The notes: generated by a model from the sequence alone, not told the origin. A stretch of DNA of 64,000 nt from Streptococcus ovuberis (GCF_012396585.1 NZ_JAAXPR010000009.1:1-64000), one strand, 5' to 3'; positions 45,066 through 54,793 are shown, counted from the stretch's first letter. Numbers and translations: made by a program.

Positions 45066-45694
45066 TGGCTGAAGATTTGCTGAAACAAATTCTTCAAGAA
45101 TTACAGAAAACAGATTGGTTAGGCTATGTTGTTGAACTGTTTGCAGCTATAATCCCTATACTATATATTTTACTGACATCTAAAAAAGATAAGAATGAGC
45201 TAGACAATCGTCAGAAAGAATTAGAAGAACGTTTAGATACACTAGCAAAAATTCAGATAAATTTAGTAGCTGTACAAGAAAAGACAGAGCAGAATTTAAG
45301 GGAGTTGACTTTTCTTGCCGAGGAATCACGACGCAATACACTTATTTCATTACACCAGTCGTATCAATTATTTTTTATATGCTTAGATAAATTTAATGAT
45401 GATTATCGGTTAATTGAAAAAGCGGTGCTATTTAAGTCGGCCAGTGATGAAGAGCTGCAAGATTTAATTTTGGGATTTTTTGAAGATATTCCAGAATATG
45501 AAATCAATAATCTTGAGATTAGTGACATTCCTCCTTTATGTTACGATGAATTTTACCATTTCATTCGTACACTTAATGGTATAGGTTATAAAAATTTGGA
45601 ACATTTTGGACAAAAAATGTGTAAGAAATTTATAAATCATGAATTTCCCAAATTGGCAATCGCGTATGAAGAATTGACAAGGGTTATAAAGTAA
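45065..45694 (+). CDS. Membrane-anchored coiled-coil protein, unknown function
   Basis: GTG 45065 follows GAGGGGGAG and gives 209 residues. One membrane segment lies at about residues 15-33. A highly charged coiled coil follows (KNELDNRQKELEERLDTLAK region). Then comes a helical domain of about 130 residues with many Leu, Asp and Phe. No family recognised. Base composition is more AT-rich than parE and parC, consistent with acquisition. Confidence 0.6.
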   Translation: MAEDLLKQILQELQKTDWLGYVVELFAAIIPILYILLTSKKDKNELDNRQKELEERLDTLAKIQINLVAVQEKTEQNLRELTFLAEESRRNTLISLHQSYQLFFICLDKFNDDYRLIEKAVLFKSASDEELQDLILGFFEDIPEYEINNLEISDIPPLCYDEFYHFIRTLNGIGYKNLEHFGQKMCKKFINHEFPKLAIAYEELTRVIK

Positions 45695-45751
45695 TACCAG
45701 CTCTGCCATTTCCCAAAAACTAAAAAGAAATTTAAAAGATAGGAACTTCCT

Positions 45752-48217
45752 ATGAGTAACATTCAACACATGTCCTTAGAGGACATCATGGGAGAGCGTT
45801 TTGGGCGCTACTCCAAATACATCATTCAAGAACGGGCCTTGCCTGATATTCGTGACGGGCTAAAGCCTGTGCAGCGGCGGATTCTCTACTCCATGAACAA
45901 GGACGGCAACACCCACGATAAGGGCTACCGCAAGTCGGCGAAATCTGTCGGAAATATCATGGGGAATTTCCACCCTCACGGGGACAGCTCTATCTATGAG
46001 GCCATGGTCCGCATGTCACAGGACTGGAAAAACCGTGAGATTCTAGTCGAGATGCACGGGAACAACGGTTCTATGGATGGAGATCCGCCAGCGGCCATGC
46101 GGTACACGGAGGCACGCTTGTCCGAGGTGTCCAGCTTCTTGCTCAATGACATCGACAAGAAAACCGTTCCCTTTGCTTGGAACTTTGACGACACCGAAAA
46201 AGAGCCGACCGTTTTACCTGCTGCCTTTCCGAACCTTTTGGTCAATGGAGCAACAGGGATTTCGGCTGGTTATGCGACTGATATTCCGCCTCACAATCTG
46301 GCTGAGGTCATTGACGCAGTGGTCTACCTGATTGACCACCCCAACGCCACGGTTGACAAGCTCATGGCGTTTCTGCCGGGACCTGACTTCCCGACAGGAG
46401 GCATCATCCAAGGGGCGGACGAGATTAAAAAGGCCTACGAGACTGGAAAAGGGCGGGTCGTGGTGCGGTCAAAAACTGCTATAGAGAGCCTCAAGGGCGG
46501 CAAGGAGCAAATTGTCATCACCGAGATTCCTTATGAGGTCAATAAGGCTGTCCTCGTTAAAAAGATTGATGACGTGCGGGTCAATGCTAAGGTGCCAGGA
46601 ATCGCCGAGGTGCGTGATGAGAGTGACCGAGACGGCCTACGGATTGCCATTGAGCTCAAGAAAGACGCCGATAGCCAGACCATTCTCAACTACCTGCTCA
46701 AGTACACCGACCTGCAAATCAACTATAACTTTAACATGGTCGCCATTGACAACTTCACCCCTCGTCAGGTCGGCTTAGCCAAGATATTGACCAGTTACAT
46801 CGCCCACAGGCGTGAGGTCATTATCGCTCGGTCTCGGTTTGATAAGGAAAAAGCAGAGCGGAGACTTCACATTGTTGAGGGGTTGATTCGAGTCCTATCT
46901 ATCCTAGATGAGGTCATTGCCCTCATCCGTGCTAGTGATAACAAGGCTGACGCTAAGGAAAATCTCAAGGTCTCCTACGACTTTACCGAGGAGCAGGCAG
47001 AAGCCATCGTGACCCTCCAGCTCTATCGCCTGACCAATACCGACATTGTCACCCTAGAAGAAGAGGACAAGAGCTTGCGCGAGCAGATTGCGACTTTATC
47101 CGCCATCATCGGTGACGAGAAGACCATGTACCACCTGATGAAGCGAGAGCTCCGTGACGTTAAGAAAAAGTTTGCCAGTCCACGTCTGTCAGAGCTGCAG
47201 GCAGAGGCTCAGTCTATCGAGATTGATACAGCCAGCCTCATCGCCGAGGAGGAGACCTATGTCAGCGTGACCCGAGCAGGCTACCTCAAGCGCACTAGCC
47301 CACGCTCCTTCTCTGCCTCTACGGTAGAGGAAATTGGCAAGCGTGAAGACGATGAGCTGATCTTCTTGGCACAGGCCAAGACGACCCAACACCTGCTGGT
47401 CTTCACAGACCTTGGCAATGTTATCTACCGTCCTGTCCATGAGTTGACGGACACCAAGTGGAAGGACATCGGAGAGCACTTGAGCCAAACAGTGATCAAT
47501 TTTGACCAGCAGGAGCAGGTGCTCTATGCTGAGATTGTTGATCAGTTTGACACGACGACCTACGTTGCCACTACTCAGTCAGGGCAAATCAAGCGGGTAG
47601 AGCGAAAAGAATTTACCCCTTGGCGGACCTACAAATCTAAGTCGGTCAAATTTGCCAAGCTCAAGAATGACACCGACCGTGTGGTTTCCCTCTCGCCAGT
47701 TGCCTTGGATGACATCATGGTCGTGACAACCAATGGCTACGCTCTGCGATTTAACGTTGAAGAAGTCCCAGTGATCGGCAGCAAGGCAGCAGGGGTTAAG
47801 GCCATCAACCTCAAGGACGGTGACCAAGTAGCCACAAGCTTTGTCGTGACCAGTAGCAGCATGTACCTCTTGACCCAGAGAGGTAGTCTCAAGCGGATGG
47901 CTGTCGCAGACATTCCAACCGCCAAGCGGGCAGGCCGAGGTCTTCAAGTCCTCCGTGAGCTCAAGACCAAACCTCACCGTGTCTTTGCGGCAGGCAGTGT
48001 CCAGTCAGAAGCCACAGAGCTGGATTTGTTCAGCACAGAAACCAGCCAGCAGACAGAGGTCTTGCAGGTGGTGGACCAAGCAGGAACGACTTATACCATC
48101 AACCTAGCAGAACTCGGTCAGTCCGAACGCACCAGCAACGGCAGCTTCATCTCTGACACGATTTCAGAGATTGGCGTCGCAAGAGCTGGTATAGTAGCTA
48201 ATCAAGGTCAAACATGA
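45752..48217 (+). CDS. parC: DNA topoisomerase IV subunit A
   Basis: ParC is the DNA-cleaving subunit. The 821-residue protein has the catalytic Tyr118 in AAMRYTEARL. The quinolone-resistance region reads HPHGDSSIYEAM: Ser79 is the sensitive type, and residue 83 is Glu where S. pneumoniae has Asp. C-terminal beta-pinwheel repeats follow. The stop overlaps the next gene (ATGA). Confidence 0.95.
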   Translation: MSNIQHMSLEDIMGERFGRYSKYIIQERALPDIRDGLKPVQRRILYSMNKDGNTHDKGYRKSAKSVGNIMGNFHPHGDSSIYEAMVRMSQDWKNREILVEMHGNNGSMDGDPPAAMRYTEARLSEVSSFLLNDIDKKTVPFAWNFDDTEKEPTVLPAAFPNLLVNGATGISAGYATDIPPHNLAEVIDAVVYLIDHPNATVDKLMAFLPGPDFPTGGIIQGADEIKKAYETGKGRVVVRSKTAIESLKGGKEQIVITEIPYEVNKAVLVKKIDDVRVNAKVPGIAEVRDESDRDGLRIAIELKKDADSQTILNYLLKYTDLQINYNFNMVAIDNFTPRQVGLAKILTSYIAHRREVIIARSRFDKEKAERRLHIVEGLIRVLSILDEVIALIRASDNKADAKENLKVSYDFTEEQAEAIVTLQLYRLTNTDIVTLEEEDKSLREQIATLSAIIGDEKTMYHLMKRELRDVKKKFASPRLSELQAEAQSIEIDTASLIAEEETYVSVTRAGYLKRTSPRSFSASTVEEIGKREDDELIFLAQAKTTQHLLVFTDLGNVIYRPVHELTDTKWKDIGEHLSQTVINFDQQEQVLYAEIVDQFDTTTYVATTQSGQIKRVERKEFTPWRTYKSKSVKFAKLKNDTDRVVSLSPVALDDIMVVTTNGYALRFNVEEVPVIGSKAAGVKAINLKDGDQVATSFVVTSSSMYLLTQRGSLKRMAVADIPTAKRAGRGLQVLRELKTKPHRVFAAGSVQSEATELDLFSTETSQQTEVLQVVDQAGTTYTINLAELGQSERTSNGSFISDTISEIGVARAGIVANQGQT

Positions 48218-48651
48218 TTCGCTTAGAGACGATTACCCCTGAGAATTGGCGAGTAGACCTAGCCGTTTCGGCTAATCAATTATCTTTCGTTGCTCCTCGT
48301 GAAAGGATTTTAGCCAGAGCCTATGCCTATCGCGCAGAGCATAGCTGTGCGTTCATCATTTTTAATAATGATATCCCTATCGGGATGGTGCTCTACTATG
48401 ATTACCCCAAAGGTCAGACCTATGAGCTTAGCCAATTTTTCATCGACGAAAGATACCAGGGACGAGGTTATGGGTATCAAGCCATGTTACAGGTTTTTGA
48501 TGTCATGCTAGCAGACGGTCGTTACCAGCAGGTTCGGCTATGCTACACAGCTGACAATCCAGCCGCTAGGCGCTTTTATGACTCACTTGGTTTCCAACTA
48601 ACCTCTGAAGGAGATGATGAAGAGATTGTGATGGTGCGACCTTTAAGCTAA
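48214..48651 (+). CDS. GNAT-family N-acetyltransferase
   Basis: The 145-residue protein has the acetyl-CoA loop DERYQGRGYGYQAM and the C-terminal YTADNPAARRFYDSLGF motif, as in spermidine-type acetyltransferases. Substrate unknown. Translation is coupled to parC. Confidence 0.85.
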   Translation: MIRLETITPENWRVDLAVSANQLSFVAPRERILARAYAYRAEHSCAFIIFNNDIPIGMVLYYDYPKGQTYELSQFFIDERYQGRGYGYQAMLQVFDVMLADGRYQQVRLCYTADNPAARRFYDSLGFQLTSEGDDEEIVMVRPLS

Positions 48652-48712
48652 CGGATTGCTTCCATCTTCCGTAAGAGGCAATGGTTTTACTGAATTATGA
48701 ACGGAGTATTTT

Positions 48713-49162
48713 ATGAAAAAATTATCTAGCCTAGCCTTGATGGGGCTAAGCCTGACGGCCTGCGCTAGTAGCCAGGAAGCCAGCCAAACAGTACCAGCAC
48801 AGACAGAGCAGGTGGCGATTGGCATTGATTGGAGCAAGGCAGGTCCTGATGCCAAGAAATATCAGATGAACTTTACGGATGTCGAGCAGGCAGTCGCAGA
48901 CGGTGCTGTGTTCTATGATGTCCGCTCTAAGGAAGAGTATGACTCAGGCAATTTTGGCATCACCGAGAGTTTCCCACTCACCGATATGGAAGCTGGAAAA
49001 CTGCCAGACCTGCCTAAGGACACCCCGATTTATGTCCACTGCCTCAAAGGTATTCGCTCAGCGCAGGCGGCGAAAATCTTGCGCGACGCCGGCTTTACAA
49101 CCGTCTATGATATGGGCGGTCTAGAACATGTTGAGGCCATTGGTGGTGTGATATCCCCTTAA
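48713..49162 (+). CDS. Rhodanese-domain lipoprotein
   Basis: The 149-residue protein has a lipoprotein signal ending LTAC and a single rhodanese domain. The active Cys110 sits in VHCLKGIRSAQAA and DVRSKEEYDSGNF comes earlier. It would act outside the membrane, probably in sulphur or persulphide handling. Confidence 0.82.
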   Translation: MKKLSSLALMGLSLTACASSQEASQTVPAQTEQVAIGIDWSKAGPDAKKYQMNFTDVEQAVADGAVFYDVRSKEEYDSGNFGITESFPLTDMEAGKLPDLPKDTPIYVHCLKGIRSAQAAKILRDAGFTTVYDMGGLEHVEAIGGVISP

Positions 49163-49217
49163 TATATGACTAAGGGACTTATTGTGACAAACTAAAAAGT
49201 AGAAAGTGTGACTGCCT

Positions 49218-50246
49218 ATGACAGTAAAGATTGATTGGGAAAACTTAGGTTTTTCCTATATGAAGTTACCTTATCGTTACCTAGCCTATTATAAAAACGG
49301 TAAGTGGGAGCAAGGAGTGCTGACAGAAGATGCGACCTTACACGTTTCAGAAAGCTCACCGGCTCTTCATTATGGTCAACAAGCATTTGAAGGTTTAAAA
49401 GCCTATCGAACAAAAAAGGGAACAATCCAATTGTTTCGGCCGGATGAAAACGCCAAACGTCTCCAACGCACCGCTGATCGATTATTAATGCCTCAAGTTC
49501 CTACGGAATTATTTATGGATGCCTGTAAAGAAGTGGTCAAAGCAAATCAAGACTACGTGCCGCCTTATGGCACAGGGGCGACCCTTTATTTGCGTCCACT
49601 CCTAATTGGAATTGGCGATATTATCGGTGTCAAACCAGCAGAGGAATACATTTTTACTGTTTTTGCGATGCCTGTTGGAAATTACTTTAAAGGTGGACTT
49701 CAACCCACTAATTTTCTCATTCAAGACGAATTTGACCGTGCGGCGCCAAATGGAACAGGTGCAGCCAAAGTCGGAGGAAACTATGCTGCTAGTCTCTTGC
49801 CTGGGAAGACGGCTAAGTCTAAAGGATTCTCTGATGTGATTTATCTGGATCCAGCTACCCATACTAAGATTGAAGAAGTTGGTTCAGCTAATTTCTTTGG
49901 GATTACAGCAAATGGACAATTTATGACACCTAAGAGTCCATCTATCTTACCGTCGATTACCAAATATTCTCTCCTTTACCTGGCAGAACACCGCCTAGGT
50001 TTGACACCCGTTGAAGGAGATGTCTTTGTGGCAGATTTAGACCAGTTTGTCGAAGCAGGTGCCTGTGGAACGGCAGCTGTCATTTCTCCAATTGGGGGTG
50101 TACAGCACGGAGAAGCCTTCCATGTCTTTTACAGTGAGACTGAAGTTGGACCTGTGACCAAACGCCTTTATGACGAATTAACAGGAATCCAATTTGGGGA
50201 TATTGAAGCGCCAGAAGGCTGGATTGTTCCTGTTGAGTTAGATTGA
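49218..50246 (+). CDS. ilvE: Branched-chain amino acid aminotransferase
   Basis: The enzyme interconverts Val, Leu and Ile with their 2-oxo acids using PLP. The 342-residue fold-type IV protein has LHYGQQAFEGLKAYR, the Lys region AKVGGNYAASL and EVGSANFFGI. The parC-ilvE order is a streptococcal hallmark. Confidence 0.95.
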   Translation: MTVKIDWENLGFSYMKLPYRYLAYYKNGKWEQGVLTEDATLHVSESSPALHYGQQAFEGLKAYRTKKGTIQLFRPDENAKRLQRTADRLLMPQVPTELFMDACKEVVKANQDYVPPYGTGATLYLRPLLIGIGDIIGVKPAEEYIFTVFAMPVGNYFKGGLQPTNFLIQDEFDRAAPNGTGAAKVGGNYAASLLPGKTAKSKGFSDVIYLDPATHTKIEEVGSANFFGITANGQFMTPKSPSILPSITKYSLLYLAEHRLGLTPVEGDVFVADLDQFVEAGACGTAAVISPIGGVQHGEAFHVFYSETEVGPVTKRLYDELTGIQFGDIEAPEGWIVPVELD

Positions 50247-50261
50247 TTTTTTCTTGTTTTT

Positions 50262-50289
50262 ACTAGCGCTGGAACTTGTCAGCCCTAGT
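50262..50289 (+). terminator. Hairpin after ilvE
   Basis: ACTAG-c-GCTG pairs with CAGC-c-CTAGT around an 8-base loop. The T tract is weak, so partial read-through into the next gene is possible. Confidence 0.4.
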
Positions 50290-50322
50290 GATTTCTTATA
50301 GAATAGAAGACGAGGTAAGAAA

Positions 50323-50556
50323 ATGAGTAAAAAAGATAAAAAAATTGAAATTCAACTGGCAGATGCTAAGGTTGAAGTATCCGGACAGATTTACGAAGGC
50401 TATTCCTTGAGTATGGGCAAGAGAGATATTGGGCAGATTGCCGAAATTTCAGCTAATCAATTCGCTATTGTAAAAAATGGAACGATTGAAGCTTTTTTCA
50501 AAACACTTGAAAAAGCAGTTGAAACGATTATCGAAAATTATAATCTAAATCATTAA
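50323..50556 (+). CDS. DUF2969 family protein
   Basis: The 77-residue protein starts MSKKDKKIEIQLADAKVEV and contains IGQIAEISANQFAIVKNG. It matches the small DUF2969 protein that follows ilvE in streptococci. Function unknown. Confidence 0.75.
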   Translation: MSKKDKKIEIQLADAKVEVSGQIYEGYSLSMGKRDIGQIAEISANQFAIVKNGTIEAFFKTLEKAVETIIENYNLNH

Positions 50557-50562
50557 AAATCC

Positions 50563-50591
50563 TTGAAATGCCTCAAAATTCATGATATAAT
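50563..50591 (+). promoter_or_regulatory. tRNA-Tyr promoter
   Basis: TTGAAA (50563-50568) and TATAAT (50586-50591), 17 bp apart, with TG before the -10 box. Confidence 0.8.
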
Positions 50592-50607
50592 GAATTTTGT
50601 TGGTGCT

Positions 50608-50688
50608 GGAGAGATAGCGAAGAGGCTAAACGCGGCGGACTGTAAATCCGCTCCTTCGGGTTCGGGGGTTCGAATCCCTCTCTCTCCA
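50608..50688 (+). tRNA. tRNA-Tyr (GTA)
   Basis: The acceptor arms 50608-50614 and 50681-50687 pair fully. The anticodon GTA is at 50642-50644. A long variable arm makes it a class II tRNA. The T arm has GGTTCGAATCC. CCA is not fully encoded (ATCA). Confidence 0.95.
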
Positions 50689-50835
50689 TCAGGTATGATA
50701 CTAAGGGCGTATAAAATGCAAAGTAAAAATATAGGGAATTGGCAAGAAATTCTGATTTCTTAGACAATTTATCATTTTTACACAGCGCTTAACCCAAGTT
50801 CGATGGCTGAATGAGAAGGTATCATATAACTACTT

Positions 50836-50907
50836 TGGGGTATAGCCAAGCGGTAAGGCAAGGGACTTTGACTCCCTCATGCGTTGGTTCGAATCCAGCT
50901 ACCCCAG
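50836..50907 (+). tRNA. tRNA-Gln (TTG)
   Basis: Acceptor arms 50836-50842 and 50900-50906 pair. The anticodon TTG is at 50868-50870 in the loop of AGGGA/TCCCT. The discriminator base is G. CCA is not encoded. Confidence 0.95.
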
Positions 50908-51028
50908 TCAAGGTATCAGGCTTTGCCTGACGTCGTTTTAAAAGCGTTGTTGTCGTTGCGGGTGCCTTAAATAAAATATATTTTGTCAGCTAGCAATCGG
51001 GCTAGTTGATTCGGAGGATTTTTTAATA

Positions 51029-52228
51029 ATGAACGAATTTGAAGATTTGTTGAACAGTGTAAGTGAAGTTAACACAGGCGATGTGGTAACTGCAGAAGTG
51101 TTGACCGTTGATAACGATCAAGCGAATGTAGTGATTTCTGGCACTGGTGTTGAAGGTGTGTTGACTCGCCGTGAGTTGACAAGTGACCGCGACGCTAACG
51201 TTGCTGACTTGGTAAAACCAGGTGAAAGCCTTGAAGTTTTGGTACTTCGTCAAGTTGTTGGTAAAGACACTGATACTGTGACTTATCTTGTTTCTAAGAA
51301 GCGTTTGGAAGCTCGCAAGGCATGGGATAAATTAGTTGGCCGTGAAGATGAGGTTGTGACTGTTACTGTAACGCGTGCTGTCAAAGGTGGTCTTTCTGTT
51401 GAGTTTGAAGGCCTTCGTGGTTTCATTCCAGCATCTATGATTGACACTCGCTTCACTCGTAACACTGAACGTTTTGTTGGCCAAGAAATCGAAGCTAAGA
51501 TCAAAGAAGTTGATCCAGCTGAGAACCGTTTCATTCTTTCACGCCGTGAAGTAGTTGAAGAACAAGCGGCAGCAGCACGTTCTGAAGTGTTTGGTAAACT
51601 TGAAGTCGGTTCAGTTGTAACTGGTAAAGTAGCTCGTATCACAAGCTTTGGTGCCTTCATTGACCTTGGTGGTGTTGATGGCTTGATTCACTTGACAGAA
51701 TTGTCTCATGAGCGTAATGTATCACCAAAATCAGTTGTAGCTGTTGGTGATGAAGTAGAAGTAAAAGTTTTAGCGCTTGATGAAGAAGCAGGTCGTGTAT
51801 CCTTGTCTCTTAAAGCAACAACCCCTGGACCATGGGATGGCGTTGAGCAAAAGTTAGCTGCTGGCGATGTTATTGAAGGTAAAGTGAAACGCTTGACTGA
51901 TTTCGGTGCTTTCGTTGAAGTATTGCCAGGTATTGATGGCTTGGTTCACATCTCACAAATTTCACACAAACGTGTTGAAAATCCAAAAGATGCTTTGACT
52001 GTTGGTCAAGACGTGACTGTTAAAGTTCTTGAAGTGAATGCTGAAAACGAGCGCGTATCACTTTCTATCAAGGCTTTAGAAGAGCGTCCAGCACCAGCTG
52101 AAGGCGAACAAGCTGAAAAACGTCAATCTCGCCCACGTCGTCCACGTCAAGAAAAGCGTGACTTCGAATTGCCAGAAACACAAACTGGTTTCTCAATGGC
52201 TGACCTTTTCGGTGACATTGAATTATAA
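51029..52228 (+). CDS. rpsA: 30S ribosomal protein S1
   Basis: S1 binds mRNA to the small subunit. The 399-residue protein has four S1 (OB-fold) repeats, the clearest [20 protein letters not shown] (about residue 190) and [20 protein letters not shown] (about 275). The tail is basic with [10 protein letters not shown]. Four repeats are usual in Gram-positives, against six in E. coli. GGAGG precedes the ATG. Codon use is strongly biased, as in highly expressed genes. Confidence 0.95.
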   Translation: MNEFEDLLNSVSEVNTGDVVTAEVLTVDNDQANVVISGTGVEGVLTRRELTSDRDANVADLVKPGESLEVLVLRQVVGKDTDTVTYLVSKKRLEARKAWDKLVGREDEVVTVTVTRAVKGGLSVEFEGLRGFIPASMIDTRFTRNTERFVGQEIEAKIKEVDPAENRFILSRREVVEEQAAAARSEVFGKLEVGSVVTGKVARITSFGAFIDLGGVDGLIHLTELSHERNVSPKSVVAVGDEVEVKVLALDEEAGRVSLSLKATTPGPWDGVEQKLAAGDVIEGKVKRLTDFGAFVEVLPGIDGLVHISQISHKRVENPKDALTVGQDVTVKVLEVNAENERVSLSIKALEERPAPAEGEQAEKRQSRPRRPRQEKRDFELPETQTGFSMADLFGDIEL

Positions 52229-52237
52229 TCAATAACC

Positions 52238-52266
52238 AGAGTTAGGAAATTTTCCTAGCTCTTTTT
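52238..52266 (+). terminator. rpsA terminator
   Basis: AGAG-T-TAGGAA pairs with TTCCTA-G-CTCT (one T-G pair) and is followed by a T tract, 10 bp after the rpsA stop. Confidence 0.8.
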
Positions 52267-52773
52267 CTTTCAGGGAGTTTCTGATTTGACCAATAGAGTC
52301 TGACCGGGGCAAGATAGTCTGGGAGAAATGACGTCGAATACCCTTTTCCATCATCTGAAAGGAGGGCTTTCTATAAAGATACGAGTGCGGGCTTATCCGT
52401 AATGTGACTAGCGCAGCTGCTAATTAGGAAAGTATAGATGGTTTCACCGGAAAAGGCATTCAGAGAAAGTCGCTAGAGTTTATAGAGTCTGTTTGTGATA
52501 TGAAACAAAAATCAAAATCTGAGTGGTTAGGCAGGCATCGAGTAACTATTTTTTACCAATACGCCACCTCAAAAAATCACTGAAGAAACCAATAGGTTCA
52601 GAGTTTGACTTTAAATAAGTATAAAAGTAGTAGCTATATAAAAGCATTTAAAATTTCTTTGAACCGACGCATAAAATTGCTTACAATTCCTTGGTAAGTT
52701 TTTAATTGTTTTTATGTCTAAAATACAGTTAAAGTGACGTTCGGAGAGAGGAAGGTAAGATTTTTCAAGCGAA
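52267..52773. other. Gene-free stretch of about 500 bp
   Basis: No open frame, RNA gene or known repeat could be supported on either strand. The right half is AT-rich. It may hold decayed coding DNA. Confidence 0.4.
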
Positions 52774-52802
52774 AAAGCTTCCGTCTTGCTAGAGGAAGCT
52801 TT
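52774..52802 (-). terminator. Terminator of the ABC operon
   Basis: Nine-bp arms (52774-52782, 52794-52802) lie just after the permease stop; on the minus strand a T run follows. Confidence 0.8.
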
Positions 52803-52808
52803 CAGTGT

Positions 52809-53570
52809 TTATTGAATATTTAACTTGTATTTAATGAGATAATGGGTTGAGAAGTAAGCGATGAAACCAATCAGAAGTTGGAAGATAATGTTTATACCAA
52901 AGTAGAGATTGATGTCATTGATATTCTGAAGCAATCGGCCTAAGATGCTCAACTCTATGGTGGCTAATAATCCATGAATGAGGAAGTAGGCAACAAAGGA
53001 TAGGAGCACACGACGGTCTTCTGCCATATGCCCGATAGCAATCGCCAAGTAAATGAGTAAAATAGAATTGATAAATTCTATGAGGACACTGAGGAGATAG
53101 AGGGGGGTTGTTGTGAAAGGCAGATTGTTTAAAAATTCAGTTAGATCGAGTCGTTGAAATATCGTTGGGTCAAGAATGAACGAGATAAGGCTGATTGTGA
53201 TCAGAATCGTAACAGCGGCTAAGAAATTCCAGGCAGCCGCTGCAGTGAGTTTGCTGAGCAGGATTTGATGAGTAGTTGCTGGGAGAGTCATGGTGAGGTA
53301 ACCTTGGCGACCATAAATATTTTCCCTAAAGCGACGAATAACAAGAAAGAGGGTAGAGAGTCCAAGGGAAGCAATCAAGACACCAAAGCCAACAAAAGTG
53401 AGAATAGTGACAATGGCAGGGAGTATGGAAGCACTGGCTTCAAGATTGCCTGCATTTATATGTTTAAGCCAAAACCCTAGTAAGATTGATGCGATAATGC
53501 TGAGGCCATAGAGAGCCAAATACCAATGCCCAACAGCTTTAAATTCATATTTTAATAATTTTCCAAACAT
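52809..53570 (-). CDS. ABC-2 type transporter permease
   Basis: The 253-residue protein has about six membrane helices and starts MFGKLLKYEFKAVGHWYL. GRQGYLTMTLPATTHQIL resembles permeases of YtrA-linked ABC systems. Substrate unknown; such systems often answer to cell-wall-active compounds. It is the third gene of a three-gene minus-strand operon. Confidence 0.82.
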   Translation of the reverse strand: MFGKLLKYEFKAVGHWYLALYGLSIIASILLGFWLKHINAGNLEASASILPAIVTILTFVGFGVLIASLGLSTLFLVIRRFRENIYGRQGYLTMTLPATTHQILLSKLTAAAAWNFLAAVTILITISLISFILDPTIFQRLDLTEFLNNLPFTTTPLYLLSVLIEFINSILLIYLAIAIGHMAEDRRVLLSFVAYFLIHGLLATIELSILGRLLQNINDINLYFGINIIFQLLIGFIAYFSTHYLIKYKLNIQ

Positions 53571-53579
53571 AAAAACCTC

Positions 53580-54281
53580 CTAAGCTCTAAAATCGTCACG
53601 GAAGAGTTCATCGATGGACTCACCGTGTTGAACACGGAGGTCGTCCACATTTCCTTGGCGGACAATATGGCCACGATTCACAAAAATAACTTCGTCTAAA
53701 ATGCTCTCAATATCTGAAATCAAGTGGGTTGAAATCAGGACGGAAGCGTCAGGTGAGTAGTTATTGATGATGGTCCGTAAAATGTAATCTCTAGCTGCAG
53801 GATCCACACCACCAATCGGCTCATCCAGGATATAAAGCTTGGCCTTGCGACTCATGACCAAGATGAGCTGGACCTTTTCTTTATTACCTTTAGAGAGTTT
53901 CTTAAGTTTGATGTCTAAGTTAATGTTGAGGTCTTTGAGGAGATTCATAGCCGTTTCTGAATCGAAGTCTTCGTAAAATGTCTTAAAGAAATCAAGCGCA
54001 TCAACAACCTTCATATTATCGTTGAGGTAGGTGGTGTCAGGCAGATACGACACAATCTTTTTAGTCTCCGGGGATGGCGCCATGCCGTTGATAAGGATTT
54101 GGCCTTCATTGGGTTGCAAAAGACCGTTGAGCAATTTGATGAGGGTGGTTTTGCCAGAGCCATTTGGTCCTAAAAGACCAATAATTTTACCAGACATCAA
54201 CTGAAAGCTGATGTTATTGAGGGCTGTTTCCTGTCCATAACGTTTGGTCAGATTGGTTACTTCTACAAGAGGTAGTGCCAT
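53580..54281 (-). CDS. ABC transporter ATPase
   Basis: The 233-residue ATPase has Walker A GPNGSGKTT, the signature LSKGNKEKVQLI, a variant common in this export subgroup, and Walker B LYILDEPIGGVDP. It works with the neighbouring permease. Confidence 0.88.
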   Translation of the reverse strand: MALPLVEVTNLTKRYGQETALNNISFQLMSGKIIGLLGPNGSGKTTLIKLLNGLLQPNEGQILINGMAPSPETKKIVSYLPDTTYLNDNMKVVDALDFFKTFYEDFDSETAMNLLKDLNINLDIKLKKLSKGNKEKVQLILVMSRKAKLYILDEPIGGVDPAARDYILRTIINNYSPDASVLISTHLISDIESILDEVIFVNRGHIVRQGNVDDLRVQHGESIDELFRDDFRA

Positions 54282-54282
54282 A

Positions 54283-54648
54283 TTATTCTCCTTTTAAGTG
54301 TTTTTCGAGTTCGGGGAGGATCTCTTCATCCTTGAAGCCGAGATTTTGCATATTGGTGACAAAGTTTGTCAGCTCTTCCTCAGCCAATAGATGGCGGGTT
54401 AGGCTGATTAGCTCTTGATTGTCTGTCACAAATCGGCCACTGGTCCGTTTAGCATAGACAAATCCCTGAGTTTCTAGGTCAGATAGGGCTCGTTGGATAG
54501 TGTTGGGATTGACTCCCGCAATGTCCGCAAGATCTCTAACAGAGGGTAAACGCTCGCCGGTCTGTAATTGCCCAGTCACGATTTGTAACTTGATGATATT
54601 ACAAATCTGGATATAAATGGGTTGATTGTTATCGAATTTCCAAGCCAT
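54283..54648 (-). CDS. GntR-family repressor, YtrA type
   Basis: The 121-residue protein has a winged helix (ERLPSVRDLADIAGVNPNTI) and a short helical tail without an effector domain, as in YtrA. It is the first gene of the ABC operon and would repress it through the palindrome at 54670-54690. Confidence 0.88.
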   Translation of the reverse strand: MAWKFDNNQPIYIQICNIIKLQIVTGQLQTGERLPSVRDLADIAGVNPNTIQRALSDLETQGFVYAKRTSGRFVTDNQELISLTRHLLAEEELTNFVTNMQNLGFKDEEILPELEKHLKGE

Positions 54649-54669
54649 AGCAATCCTTTCTAAATTAAT

Positions 54670-54690
54670 TGTATTTCTGTTCTAAATACA
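54670..54690. promoter_or_regulatory. Operator palindrome of the GntR/ABC operon
   Basis: TGTATTT and AAATACA are separated by 7 bp. The site starts at the last base of the -10 box, so a bound repressor would block the promoter. Confidence 0.7.
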
Positions 54691-54718
54691 TAATACATTA
54701 AAACAATAAAAATTGCAA
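54690..54718 (-). promoter_or_regulatory. Promoter of the GntR/ABC operon
   Basis: On the minus strand TTGCAA (54713-54718) and TATTAT (54690-54695) are 17 bp apart. Confidence 0.7.
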
Positions 54719-54757
54719 GACCTTATCGTCAAAAAATGAAAAAAATAATCTATTTTT

Positions 54758-54766
54758 TGGTATAAT
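54758..54766 (+). promoter_or_regulatory. lepA extended -10 promoter
   Basis: TGG-TATAAT, 27 bp before the start codon; no clear -35 box. Confidence 0.6.
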
Positions 54767-54793
54767 AGGATTGATTACAGAAAAGGATAGATT

